DNA from: Treponema sp.
Lineage (GTDB): Bacteria; Spirochaetota; Spirochaetia; Treponematales; Treponemataceae
DNA length: 33,792 bases
NCBI GenBank assembly: GCA_024402695.1
Contig: JAKSTG010000029.1
Span: 1-33,792 of the forward strand
Direction of reading: 5' to 3'
In this document: one piece after another, positions 1-7,748 of the stretch
How the letters are laid out: every line of letters begins with the position of its first letter
Position numbering within the stretch: the first letter of the stretch is position 1
Program-made: the position numbers and the translations under genes
The notes under the pieces: model-generated
What the model saw: the letters and a program-made list of their open reading frames with translations, nothing else
Told to the model about the DNA's origin: nothing
Databases searched by the model: none

Positions 1-20
1 TTTTTTTATTTAACTGAGAC

Positions 21-47
21 GCGGCCTTCCCGGGCCGCTGTTTTTAT
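21..47 (+). terminator. Rho-independent terminator
   Basis: A GC-rich hairpin (GCGGCC at 21-26 pairs with GGCCGC at 33-38) is followed by TG and a run of five T. The T-run is on the plus strand, so it would end a transcript entering from before the window. Confidence 0.6.
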
Positions 48-50
48 TTA

Positions 51-230
51 ACCGCGACAATCTCTGTCGCGCTTGAGGAGGGGCCTGTAAAGGGCTTGAT
101 TTAGCCGCAGGCTGCGTCAGGCAGACGGAGGGTGACCACGGAGTGGGCAGTCCGAAGGACCGGAGCGGCAATGACCGCGGAGTCCGGAGTCACGCCGACC
201 GCGAAGGAACTGAGCGGGGACGCCTATAAA
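51..230. repeat. GC-rich non-coding element with internal repeats
   Basis: This stretch is far richer in G+C than the AT-rich genes around it, and no convincing gene was found in it. It opens with a perfect 7-bp hairpin (CGCGACA 53-59 with TGTCGCG 65-71). It then carries two copies of a 20-mer of the form TGACCrCGGAGT..G.AGTC, at 133-152 and 172-191, which match at 16 of 20 positions. It lies between two terminators, so it may be an independent transcription unit, a structured RNA, or a dispersed extragenic repeat. Its function is unknown; only the composition, hairpin and internal repeats are seen directly. Confidence 0.5.
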
Positions 231-231
231 C

Positions 232-266
232 AAAAAAGAGCTGCTTTTTCAAGCAGCTCTTTTTTT
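232..266. terminator. Bidirectional terminator
   Basis: A long perfect stem (A-run plus GAGCTGCTT at 232-246 pairs with AAGCAGCTC plus T-run from 251) has a 4-nt loop. The A and T flanks let it work on both strands. On minus it follows the stop of the gene ending at 284. Confidence 0.85.
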
Positions 267-283
267 AGTTTTAATTGATTGAA

Positions 284-1177
284 TTAGTAAACATTTACCT
301 GATAGTTGACCAGTCGTTTTTCACCAAGTGAATTGATGTTTTCAAAGGAAATAATTGATTTGCCTTTTGCAATGCGAGCTTCTCCAATAAGGAAAAGTTT
401 GTCATCCGGGTAAAGGTTCATGACAGAATATTTTTTGTTTATTCCTGTTATAAAGATTTCATTGTTTTTCTGGTTTATACGGTTGAATTCGATTTCGTCT
501 ACCAGTTCTCCGTTTACGCTGATGTTTACTTTAAGAGGTACCAGGTTTTCATCTCTTTTCTGGTAGAACTTATAATTTCCGGAAAGGAAAGATCTGTTCA
601 GATTAAGGTCAAAACGTTTTCCATCTTTGTTTTCTGCGATGATTTCTGCAGGAGGGAAAGATTTCTCTTTTTCTACGCGAGGAAGCAGAAGACGAGGGTT
701 TATGGCAATTGCTTCTTTTGTATCAATGATCTGAAGTTCAAGGGTGTTGTTGTAATCAGACCAGCCTGTTTTCCCAACTGTTCCAAGAACTGTATCTGAA
801 GTTACCTGGTCTGCATTTTCGAAAGAATTCACAATGTCCTTTTCCAAATTACCGTAAACCGAAATCATGTTATCTGGGTGGGAAATAAGAACTGCTTGGC
901 CCAGTGTTGAAGGGAAGAAATCATTGTCATCGGAAAAATCAGAAAGCACAATAAGAACCTTTCCTTTTTCGCAGGCTTTTACTTCTGGGATATTGTTTTC
1001 TTCGTTACCTTTTTCAGGAATCTGTTCAAGAAGAAGCGAAGTTGAAATTGTACTTCCTCGTTTCTGAGCAAAGAAAGATTTTATTGATTCTGGCTTAATC
1101 ATGGACAATGGCCAGTCGTATGCAAATGCAGAAAGTGAAAGCGAAATAAGAATTGCTGTTGTTATGCTTTTTTTCAT
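284..1177 (-). CDS. Secreted protein with degenerate M23 (LytM)-like domain
   Basis: This is a 297-residue protein with a signal peptide (residues 1-19, ending SAFA). Residues about 65-166 follow the peptidase M23 beta-sheet pattern: a GKV strand, then GQAVLISHPDNMISVYGNL, which parallels the family's 'H-G-N-x-x-T-x-Y-x-H-L' strand, then VLGTVGKTG and LELQI. The zinc ligands of active M23 enzymes are missing: no H-x3-D motif precedes the domain, and LELQI stands where active enzymes have H-x-H. It is therefore probably a non-catalytic, possibly regulatory or peptidoglycan-binding, homologue; that role is inferred. About 130 further residues of unknown fold follow. It lies 10 nt downstream of the membrane-anchored propeller gene and is probably cotranscribed with it. 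Confidence 0.6.
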   Translation of the reverse strand: MKKSITTAILISLSLSAFAYDWPLSMIKPESIKSFFAQKRGSTISTSLLLEQIPEKGNEENNIPEVKACEKGKVLIVLSDFSDDNDFFPSTLGQAVLISHPDNMISVYGNLEKDIVNSFENADQVTSDTVLGTVGKTGWSDYNNTLELQIIDTKEAIAINPRLLLPRVEKEKSFPPAEIIAENKDGKRFDLNLNRSFLSGNYKFYQKRDENLVPLKVNISVNGELVDEIEFNRINQKNNEIFITGINKKYSVMNLYPDDKLFLIGEARIAKGKSIISFENINSLGEKRLVNYQVNVY

Positions 1178-1187
1178 TGTTTAATTC

Positions 1188-2249
1188 CTATTTTTTTGTA
1201 ATCGTGATTTTTGAAAGTGAATTGTTTTTACCGATGTAAAGACTGTCATTATCGGAACGGATGAAAGCTGAGTCAGCGGTAAAGTTGAAACTTCCTCCGA
1301 GAGAGTTAGACTTTTCAATTAGGTAAACTGTATAATTCTGCTGGTCTTTTCCCATAAAGAAAAGAAGGTTTTCACTTTCTTCTACTGAGATAATTCTTGA
1401 TTTTTCTTTAATGTGAGTGCTTTTTTCTGAATCAATGTTGAAAATGCCTACACCATTTTTGTAGTTGTAGAATACGGATTTTTCGTCATTTGTGAAATGA
1501 ACTACACACTGTGTGGAATAATCATCTGAAAGGAAGTTATGGTGAATGATTTTAACTTGTGTATTTTCTTTTCTTGCAAGAACAAAACGCTGGCGGGCCT
1601 GGCCTGAAACTGAAGCGATGTAGTTTCCGTCATCAGTGATGTCCAGACCAAGAATTACAGGATTATCGCTTCCGCCAGGTGCATATTCAAGAGTCATTTC
1701 TCCGGTTTCTGTATTGAAAACTTTGATTGTTCCGTCGGCAGTTCCTACAGCAGTTGAAGTTTTCTTTGAAGAGAATGCTGTAATAGGCATTACACCGTTG
1801 TAGGTCCAGAGTGTATTTCCTTTTGAATCACATTTTGAAAAACCGCATCCACCCGGGAGAAACACGAAAATTGAATCCTTTACAAAGAATGGAAATCCGG
1901 CTTCTGTAATTGATCCGGCTATATCTCCGTCGGCAGTGAAGAATTCTGTATTTGCTGCATTTAAAGGATAGGTTGCGTAATATTTTTCTGAAATTGAAGC
2001 TTTGCTGTTTTCAGGTATGTTAATCAGTTTGGTTACATGTCCATGTTCATCAAAATAACCGATTTTATTTGATAACTTGAAAAAGTAACTTTTGCCGGAA
2101 TCTGAAGTTTCAACGGGATTAAGAATACTGGTTTCCCATTCAGGTTCAAAATGATATTCCTCTCCAAGTGGGAGAGCTGCAAGAATCAGATATAAAATTG
2201 TAAAGAATAATACAAATAAAACGGCAAAGATAATTTTTTTATTTTTCAT
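1188..2249 (-). CDS. Membrane-anchored beta-propeller-like protein
   Basis: This 353-residue protein has one hydrophobic N-terminal segment (about residues 5-26), preceded by a lysine-rich MKNKK, which should anchor it with the rest outside the cytoplasm. The remainder is beta-rich with repeated short motifs such as TAVGTADGTIKVFNTETGEM and LDITDDGNYIASVSG. These are typical of WD40 or PQQ-type propeller blades. No catalytic motif was seen. It is the first gene of a two-gene minus-strand unit with the M23-like gene. No Shine-Dalgarno sequence precedes the ATG. An envelope scaffold or sensor role is possible but unproven. Confidence 0.55.
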   Translation of the reverse strand: MKNKKIIFAVLFVLFFTILYLILAALPLGEEYHFEPEWETSILNPVETSDSGKSYFFKLSNKIGYFDEHGHVTKLINIPENSKASISEKYYATYPLNAANTEFFTADGDIAGSITEAGFPFFVKDSIFVFLPGGCGFSKCDSKGNTLWTYNGVMPITAFSSKKTSTAVGTADGTIKVFNTETGEMTLEYAPGGSDNPVILGLDITDDGNYIASVSGQARQRFVLARKENTQVKIIHHNFLSDDYSTQCVVHFTNDEKSVFYNYKNGVGIFNIDSEKSTHIKEKSRIISVEESENLLFFMGKDQQNYTVYLIEKSNSLGGSFNFTADSAFIRSDNDSLYIGKNNSLSKITITKK

Positions 2250-2260
2250 ATATACAGTTA

Positions 2261-2269
2261 TGTTATACT
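2261..2269 (+). promoter_or_regulatory. Extended -10 promoter of cdd
   Basis: TGTTATACT at 2261-2269 is an extended -10 element (TGn plus TATACT). Transcription would start near 2276. This places the upstream in-frame ATG at 2260 outside the transcript and supports the start at 2305. Confidence 0.5.
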
Positions 2270-2304
2270 ATATTGAAGAAAAAATAAATAAAAAGGAAAC
2301 AGCA

Positions 2305-2709
2305 ATGGTTGAACTGAAGGAATTATTTGATTTGGCTTTGAAAGCATCTGAAAAGTCCTATTCTCCTTATTCTAAATTTCCTGTTGGAGCGGCACTTCTT
2401 ATGGAAGACGGGACTGTTATTACCGGAGTGAATGTGGAAAACCGTTCCTTCGGCCTGACAAATTGTGCCGAAAGAACCGCTGTTTTTAAAGCTGTTTCTG
2501 AGGGCTATCTTACTTTCAAGGCCCTTGCAATCGCTACGCCTGCTTCTGACTATCCTGTTGGACCATGCGGTGCCTGCCGTCAGGTTATTTCTGAGTTTGC
2601 GTCTGCGGATACACCAGTTGTATTTGGCCCTTCATTGGAAAAACTCGTTACAACAACAATCGGTGATCTCTATCCTTACGACAGTCTTCATGAACTGGCT
2701 TCAGATTAA
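2305..2709 (+). CDS. cdd: Cytidine deaminase
   Basis: This enzyme hydrolyses cytidine and deoxycytidine to uridine and deoxyuridine in pyrimidine salvage, in the cytoplasm. The 134-residue product has the usual length of the homotetrameric class. The zinc site is complete: TNCAERTAVF gives Cys54 and the proton-shuttling Glu56, and PCGACRQV gives Cys88 and Cys91. The start at 2305 is preferred because AAAGGAA lies just upstream and the in-frame ATG at 2260 lies upstream of the -10 box. It converges with the alarmone synthetase gene, with only 4 nt between the stop codons and no terminator. Confidence 0.93.
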   Translation: MVELKELFDLALKASEKSYSPYSKFPVGAALLMEDGTVITGVNVENRSFGLTNCAERTAVFKAVSEGYLTFKALAIATPASDYPVGPCGACRQVISEFASADTPVVFGPSLEKLVTTTIGDLYPYDSLHELASD

Positions 2710-2713
2710 AGTT

Positions 2714-3406
2714 CTATTCCAGTTCTCTTAATTCAAAGGCAATTTCCTGCATTTCTCTGTCTGTCATTGCAATAGTTTCAGCCACTCTGAAAAGTTCGCG
2801 ACGAACCGAATCTGGGACTTTTGCTTTGTTTTTGTAGTGCAGTTCGTGTTCAAGACTTGCCCAGAAATCCATAGCGATGGTTCTGAACTGAATCTCAACT
2901 TTTACGTTCTGAACTGATTCTGTCAGGTAGACCGGAATGGAAATAACAATGTGGAGGCTTCTGTATCCCGATTCCTTAGGATTTTCAATGTAATCGTGTT
3001 CTTCAAGAAGCGTCAGATCCGGCTGTTTAAGAAGAATGTCTCTTACTGTGTAGATGTCGGCGATATAAGGGCAGATAACACGGACACCTGCAATATCATG
3101 CAGGTTTTCTATCATGGCTTCGAAAGTAACCGGAAGAGATTTCTTTTCAAGCTTTTTAGCAATTGAATCAGGGCTTTTAATTCGAGATTTTACTGTCTGG
3201 ATAGGATTTCTGTTTCCAGAAATTTTATATTCTTTGTTCAGGATATCAAGTTTTGTTTCTATCTGTTTTATAGCACTTTCATAAACCATCATTATTCGCT
3301 GGAATTGAAAAGCCATTTTGTAAAAATCATCTGGATGGCTGATTTCAGTGGTCATTGTGGACGGGATGTTTTCTGTATGGAAATCAGTTTCTAAATTATC
3401 GTTCAT
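2714..3406 (-). CDS. Small alarmone synthetase (RelA/SpoT synthetase domain)
   Basis: This 230-residue protein consists of a stand-alone (p)ppGpp synthetase domain. It lacks the HD hydrolase and the TGS and ACT domains of long RelA/SpoT proteins. The expected motifs occur in order: VKSRIKSP (72-79, substrate binding), DIAGVRV (104-110), YIENPKESGYRSLH (139-152), EIQFRT (171-176) and WASLEHELHYK (182-192). The likely reaction is pyrophosphate transfer from ATP to GDP or GTP, making alarmones that slow growth under stress. The size and motif set resemble the RelQ/YjbM group, but I cannot assign the exact subgroup. It is transcribed alone. Confidence 0.85.
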   Translation of the reverse strand: MNDNLETDFHTENIPSTMTTEISHPDDFYKMAFQFQRIMMVYESAIKQIETKLDILNKEYKISGNRNPIQTVKSRIKSPDSIAKKLEKKSLPVTFEAMIENLHDIAGVRVICPYIADIYTVRDILLKQPDLTLLEEHDYIENPKESGYRSLHIVISIPVYLTESVQNVKVEIQFRTIAMDFWASLEHELHYKNKAKVPDSVRRELFRVAETIAMTDREMQEIAFELRELE

Positions 3407-3495
3407 TTTAAAATTCCATTAAAATATTTATGCTTTATAAACAAAATTTACTCAAAAATGTTTCAAAAGTAAATTTTTTTTATAAATACTTAGTA

Positions 3496-3524
3496 TTGAA
3501 TAAAAAGGTATGAACGAGTAGTCT
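3496..3524 (+). promoter_or_regulatory. Candidate promoter of HAD phosphatase gene
   Basis: TTGAAT (3496-3501), a 17-nt spacer and TAGTCT (3519-3524) form a plausible promoter. The ATG at 3532 lies 8 nt after the -10 box and has no Shine-Dalgarno sequence, so the mRNA would be nearly leaderless. The -10 match is weak. Confidence 0.3.
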
Positions 3525-3531
3525 TAACGTC

Positions 3532-4131
3532 ATGCTTTATATTTTTGATATTGGTGGTGTAGTAACTTCTACTTTTGATTACGGACAGGTTTTCAAAAGA
3601 CTTGGAATTTCTTCAGATAGATTTTATGAGTTATGTAAAATACCTTCTTCTGATCCTGATAAAGAAGGACGTGATATTTGGGAAGAACTGCAGTGCGGAT
3701 GGCTTACCAATGATGAATTTTGGGCATTGTTCAAAAAGAACTCAGGAATTAATATTGAGTTCGATTATTTTCGCATGCTTTTTCATCCTGAATTGCTCGA
3801 AGAGACTGTTGAAATTATCAGGGATTTGAAAAGAAGAGATCCATCCTGCAGAGTCGTTGCTGGAACTAACACAATCCAGAGTCATTATGAAATACATATT
3901 GAACGGGGGGATTATGTTTTCTTTGACAATACTTATGCGTCAAATAAAATACACCTGTCGAAACCCGGCACAGATTTTTTCAAGGTGATTCTTGAAGCGG
4001 AAGGTGTAAAACCGGAAGAAACTTTCTTTACAGATGACAAAGCAGGCAACTGTCTTGCAGCGGAAAGTCTTGGACTTGATACATATTGTTTTGACAATGC
4101 AGCAGGGCTTAGAAAAAAACTTGGATTATAA
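3532..4131 (+). CDS. HAD-superfamily phosphatase, YihX-like
   Basis: This 199-residue haloacid dehalogenase-type hydrolase opens with MLYIFDIGGVV, where Asp6 is the predicted nucleophile. The second acid of the usual D-x-D is replaced by Gly, as in the YihX glucose-1-phosphate phosphatase group (FDLGNV). Motif II is VAGTNT, the motif III lysine lies in LSKPG, and motif IV is FFTDDKAGN. The small sugar-phosphate substrate suggested by YihX is an inference. An in-frame stop shortly upstream rules out a longer form, and no ribosome-binding site precedes the ATG. The rlmI-like gene follows after 18 nt, probably in the same transcript. Confidence 0.75.
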   Translation: MLYIFDIGGVVTSTFDYGQVFKRLGISSDRFYELCKIPSSDPDKEGRDIWEELQCGWLTNDEFWALFKKNSGINIEFDYFRMLFHPELLEETVEIIRDLKRRDPSCRVVAGTNTIQSHYEIHIERGDYVFFDNTYASNKIHLSKPGTDFFKVILEAEGVKPEETFFTDDKAGNCLAAESLGLDTYCFDNAAGLRKKLGL

Positions 4132-4149
4132 TAGAGGAAAAAAATAAAT

Positions 4150-5397
4150 ATGGTACGCGTATTTTTGAATGCAAAAGAAGAAAAAGAAATCCTTCAGGGA
4201 TTCTTATGGGTTTTTGATAATGAAATCTCACATGTGAAATATCAGAAAACAGAAGACGGGGAATGGCTCAATGAACCTCTTAAAGACTGTACTGTTCCTG
4301 ACGGCACAATTGTTGAAGTATGTAACAAGGCTGGCGGCTTTTTAGGAACCGGTGTTCTGAATAAAAAATCAAAGATTACAATCCGCCTTATTTCAAGTGA
4401 TCATCTTGATAAAGTTACTGAAGATATACCTTCTTTTATCGATAAAAAAATTGCAGATGCAGTAAACTACCGCCGTCTTTATTACAGTGCCACTGATTCT
4501 TACCGCCTGGTATTTGCCGAAGCTGACATGCTTCCAGGTTTGATTGTTGAACGCTATTGTGATTCTGACGGCAAGGTATATCTTGTAGTTCAGTTCCTGG
4601 CTATGGCCTGTAATATTTTCCGTAATGAAATTCTTCAGAGCCTTAAAAATCATTGTAATCCTGATTTTATTTATGAACGTGCTGATGAAAAAATCAATGC
4701 CAAGGAAGGACTTGATACTGTAAGCCAGTGGATTGGAAAAGAAGGAAATGAAGTTCTTACAATTACTGAAAATGAAATCAAGATTAAAGTTGATATTGTA
4801 AATGGTCAGAAAACCGGTTACTTCCTGGACCAGAAATTCAACCGTAAGGAAATCCAGCGTTTCTGTCACGGAAAAAAAGTTCTGGATACCTTTACTCACA
4901 CAGGCGCTTTCGGCCTCAACGCTTATAAAGCCGGTGCCCGTGAAGTAACTTCAGTTGATATTTCTCAGGAAGCCGTTGATATGGTAAATGAAAATATCCG
5001 CATGAATAAGGCAGGGGATAAAATGACTGCTGTCTGCGCCGATGTTTTTGAACTTCTTAAGGATTATGAAAACAAAGGTGAAAAGTTTGATGTGATTATC
5101 CTTGATCCACCGGCTTTCACAAAATCGGCAAAGACAATCGAGAAAGCTTATGGTGGATATAAGGAAATTAACCTGAGAGCCATGCGCCTTCTTGTTCCTG
5201 GTGGAATTCTTGTTACATGTTCATGTTCTCATTTCTTTGACACTGATACTTTCTATGACATGATTATGCACGCCGCAAAAGATTCGCACAGACGTGTTCA
5301 GATTTTTGAGAAACGTGGAGCAGGTCCTGATCATCCGGTTCTTATGGGATATCCAACATCAGAATATCTTAAATGTGCCGTAACCAGAGTACTATAA
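4150..5397 (+). CDS. rlmI: RlmI-type 23S rRNA (cytosine-C5) methyltransferase
   Basis: This 415-residue SAM-dependent methyltransferase has the RlmI/RlmK architecture. An N-terminal PUA-like domain (ILQGFLWVFDNEI, then GGFLGTGVLN) is followed by an EEHEE-type linker and a Rossmann domain. Key segments are NGQKTGYFLDQKFNR, VLDTFTHTGAFGLNA (SAM motif I), DVIILDPPAFTKSAK (motif IV) and LVTCSCSHFF (motif VI, with the catalytic-type Cys). E. coli RlmI methylates C1962 of 23S rRNA; the exact target here is not shown by sequence. GAGGA lies about 12 nt before the start. Confidence 0.85.
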   Translation: MVRVFLNAKEEKEILQGFLWVFDNEISHVKYQKTEDGEWLNEPLKDCTVPDGTIVEVCNKAGGFLGTGVLNKKSKITIRLISSDHLDKVTEDIPSFIDKKIADAVNYRRLYYSATDSYRLVFAEADMLPGLIVERYCDSDGKVYLVVQFLAMACNIFRNEILQSLKNHCNPDFIYERADEKINAKEGLDTVSQWIGKEGNEVLTITENEIKIKVDIVNGQKTGYFLDQKFNRKEIQRFCHGKKVLDTFTHTGAFGLNAYKAGAREVTSVDISQEAVDMVNENIRMNKAGDKMTAVCADVFELLKDYENKGEKFDVIILDPPAFTKSAKTIEKAYGGYKEINLRAMRLLVPGGILVTCSCSHFFDTDTFYDMIMHAAKDSHRRVQIFEKRGAGPDHPVLMGYPTSEYLKCAVTRVL

Positions 5398-5467
5398 AAC
5401 GTTTAATATTAGAATTTTACAATCTTTTTTATTTACTTTCAGGAACTTCACTCTTACAATGAACTCA

Positions 5468-5502
5468 GTCGTCCGTATGGACGGCTAAGAACTTATAAGG
5501 AG
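5468..5502 (+). promoter_or_regulatory. Leader hairpin and ribosome-binding site of the lipoprotein gene
   Basis: A 7-bp hairpin with one G-U pair (GTCGTCC 5468-5474, loop GTAT, GGACGGC 5479-5485) stands 11 nt before a strong AAGGAG (5497-5502), which lies 7 nt before the ATG at 5510. It may stabilise or regulate the mRNA. No clear promoter was recognised in 5398-5467. Confidence 0.35.
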
Positions 5503-5509
5503 TGGGTTT

Positions 5510-6451
5510 ATGAAAAAAATCCTTTTGTGTGTGGTTTCGGCCGCCCTTTGTCTGGCAGCTTTTACAGGCTGTTCTAACATCTCAAAGCCAGCATCATCTC
5601 TTACAAAAGATGATGCTGCCGCAATTCTTGTTTCTGCTCAGAAAGACTTCGATAGTCTTTTCAATTCCGGTGCCAGATCTGCTGGTGCTGAAATGACAGA
5701 AGAACAGGCAGAAATCCGTAACAGCATTATTGCTGCTGGTTTCGAAGCACTGGCAACAGGAGCAGATGATGCTGCTGTTGTTGAACTTCTCAAAGAAAAC
5801 GGACTTTATGAATCTTGTATGGATATCATTGAAAAGTACGACCTGGAAGAAGTTCAGAAAGTAATGGACACAAAGAGCACAAGCGCAAGAAAAATCAGTG
5901 CTTCTCTTATTGGTCCTAATTCATCAATTCCAACAGGCGCTGTTCTTCTGAGCCACGGAAACGGAAGCAGCACAAACGGTTCTTCTGCAGCAATGCTGAA
6001 CATGGTTACTCCTGGAATCTGGAAACATGCCGGTATTTATGATGCAAGAAAGAAATCAACAAACCGCTGTATCTATTCAGCTTCAAACAAAACAGATAAA
6101 TATCTCAACAATACAAGCGCTTATCTTCTTGGTGCCGTAGGTTGGGAATCAATCTATGACTGGGCAGACGGCTCTTCTTCTGTTTGTATCATGGATGTTA
6201 GAAACAGAACAAAGGCTAAAGCAGAAGCTGCAATCAACTATGGTGTAAATGTTCTTTATGGAAAAGGATATAACCTTCTTCTGGGAAGAGACAACAATGA
6301 TGGAGCTTACTGTTCTAAAGTAGTATACCGCTGCTGGAAATCTCAGGGAATCAACCTGGAACCAACACAGTACTGGTATGATGCTTATGTAACTCCACAG
6401 GATCTGGCAGATGACGGTGATACTTTCTATCTTGCCGGAGATAGATCATAG
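5510..6451 (+). CDS. Lipoprotein with permuted papain-like (YiiX/peptidase C92-type) domain
   Basis: This 313-residue protein has a lipoprotein signal peptide (LAAFTGC, lipidated Cys21). A helical region spans about residues 31-130. The C-terminal domain matches the YiiX/YebB group of NlpC/P60-like enzymes, in which the catalytic His precedes the Cys. It has PTGAVLLS, then IWKHAGIYD (His173), then DGAYCSKVVYRCW (Cys268). Known members are thought to act on lipids, peptides or amide bonds; the substrate here is unknown. The gene uses ACA, CCA and TTC heavily, like rpsO and pnp in this window, which hints at high expression. It has its own strong Shine-Dalgarno sequence. Confidence 0.7.
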   Translation: MKKILLCVVSAALCLAAFTGCSNISKPASSLTKDDAAAILVSAQKDFDSLFNSGARSAGAEMTEEQAEIRNSIIAAGFEALATGADDAAVVELLKENGLYESCMDIIEKYDLEEVQKVMDTKSTSARKISASLIGPNSSIPTGAVLLSHGNGSSTNGSSAAMLNMVTPGIWKHAGIYDARKKSTNRCIYSASNKTDKYLNNTSAYLLGAVGWESIYDWADGSSSVCIMDVRNRTKAKAEAAINYGVNVLYGKGYNLLLGRDNNDGAYCSKVVYRCWKSQGINLEPTQYWYDAYVTPQDLADDGDTFYLAGDRS

Positions 6452-6543
6452 TTTATTGATTCTTTAGAAATCAAGATGGAATGCCCGTTAGTGTTCAAGC
6501 TCTCAAATGGCGGAAAATTCTTTCGGGCATTTCAACATTTAAT

Positions 6544-7668
6544 ATGAAAAAAGTTTTATTCCTGGTTCTTTTTGTATTTCTTTTTATCTCCTGTTCTTCT
6601 CAGAAAAAGTCTGTAGTGATGAAATCATTTAAATCGGGAGATTTGAAAAATAAATGGGTTTATTCCAGCGGCCATTATGTTGTGGGACTAGATCTTCCGT
6701 CTCTGGAACCGGAATTGGTTGTCTATTTTGAAACTGTTGTGGATCAGCCTTATGTGTATGATGAAACAATTGCGGTTCCGGTAAGCGGGAAAATCAAGAA
6801 AGGTTTTGAGAAAAAAATCGTATTTCTTGATAAGACTGGGACTGTAAAAAATGTTGCAGAAACTGTACCTGATGTTTTCCAGATTCTTCCTTGCGGTAAC
6901 CGGCTTATAGGAGCCAGTTACAATATGAATGTTCAGGGCAAAACAGGTTTTTCTGTGGTGGATTCTTTGACAGGAAAAACGCTGGCTCAAGAAAACAATC
7001 TTGATGGTCTTCTTGCTCTGACGGGAGATCCCTATTTTCTTGATGAAGGTTCAGTTCTTCTTGTTACAAGTCCTGCTTTTGAGAATGAAGAAAATAAGAT
7101 AGGTTTCTGGTCTTATGATTTATCGGACCTGAAACTTGAAAAGCTTTCATGTTTTGAAGAAAGCTTGTATTCGAAAATGGCTTATTCTGATTCAATTGTC
7201 TGGGGAAATCTTCTTGCTCTATTTGCCTGCGATATGAATTATCTTTCTTTTTACAGTTTGCCTGATGGAAAAATTGTTCAGGCTATTGATTTGAAAAGGG
7301 AAGTGCTTGCAAAGGAAAAAGGCATGACGGATGAATTGAAATTAGATTATTTCAATTTGTATTGCGTTTCGCGGAATCCTTTCCTTTTGGGAAATGATTT
7401 AGGTTTTCTTTGTTTTTTCTGTGGTCCTGAAGACGAAGAAAGAAATTTTTCGAAAAACCATTTTCAAAGTATCGTAAAAATTGACAGAGAATCTTTGAAG
7501 GTAAAAGAAGTTGTACCTCTTGATGATTCTTTCAGATTTTCCAATCCTCCTTTTGAAACAAAGATCCTGTATGAAAAAGTTCTTGCCTTAAGATGGGATA
7601 ATTCCATAGCAGGTTTTGATATCAATACAGGAAAGAATGTTTTTTACAAAGAAATCGAATTACAGTAA
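6544..7668 (+). CDS. Putative lipoprotein, beta-propeller-like, function unknown
   Basis: From the ATG at 6544 this is a 374-residue protein beginning MKKVLFLVLFVFLFISC, a clear lipoprotein signal with lipidated Cys17. An in-frame ATG at 6481 would add 21 residues that spoil the signal peptide, so it was rejected. The body is beta-rich with repeats like VVDSLTGKTLAQ, FYSLPDGKIVQAID and GFDINTGKNVFYKE, which resemble propeller blades. No enzyme motif is visible. There is no good ribosome-binding site. An inverted repeat (AATGCCCG 6480-6487, CGGGCATT 6524-6531) lies just upstream. Confidence 0.6.
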   Translation: MKKVLFLVLFVFLFISCSSQKKSVVMKSFKSGDLKNKWVYSSGHYVVGLDLPSLEPELVVYFETVVDQPYVYDETIAVPVSGKIKKGFEKKIVFLDKTGTVKNVAETVPDVFQILPCGNRLIGASYNMNVQGKTGFSVVDSLTGKTLAQENNLDGLLALTGDPYFLDEGSVLLVTSPAFENEENKIGFWSYDLSDLKLEKLSCFEESLYSKMAYSDSIVWGNLLALFACDMNYLSFYSLPDGKIVQAIDLKREVLAKEKGMTDELKLDYFNLYCVSRNPFLLGNDLGFLCFFCGPEDEERNFSKNHFQSIVKIDRESLKVKEVVPLDDSFRFSNPPFETKILYEKVLALRWDNSIAGFDINTGKNVFYKEIELQ

Positions 7669-7723
7669 AAAAAAAAGACATCCGGTTCAGAAGACTTGGT
7701 CAACTGAAAGGATGTCTTTTTTT
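7667..7723. terminator. Bidirectional terminator between lipoprotein gene and ilvE
   Basis: An A-run plus GACATCC (to 7683) pairs with GGATGTC plus T-run (7710-7723). A second short stem (TTCAG with CTGAA) lies within the loop. It can end both converging transcripts. Confidence 0.8.
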
Positions 7724-7748
7724 ATGTCCTAAAATGTATTAAGGATTA

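Noticed and set aside
2260..2304. Upstream in-frame ATG for cdd
   Set aside because: It lies upstream of the -10 box, has no ribosome-binding site, and adds 15 residues not needed by the family.
6481..6543. Upstream in-frame ATG for the second lipoprotein
   Set aside because: The extra 21 residues would precede and disrupt a clear lipoprotein signal peptide.
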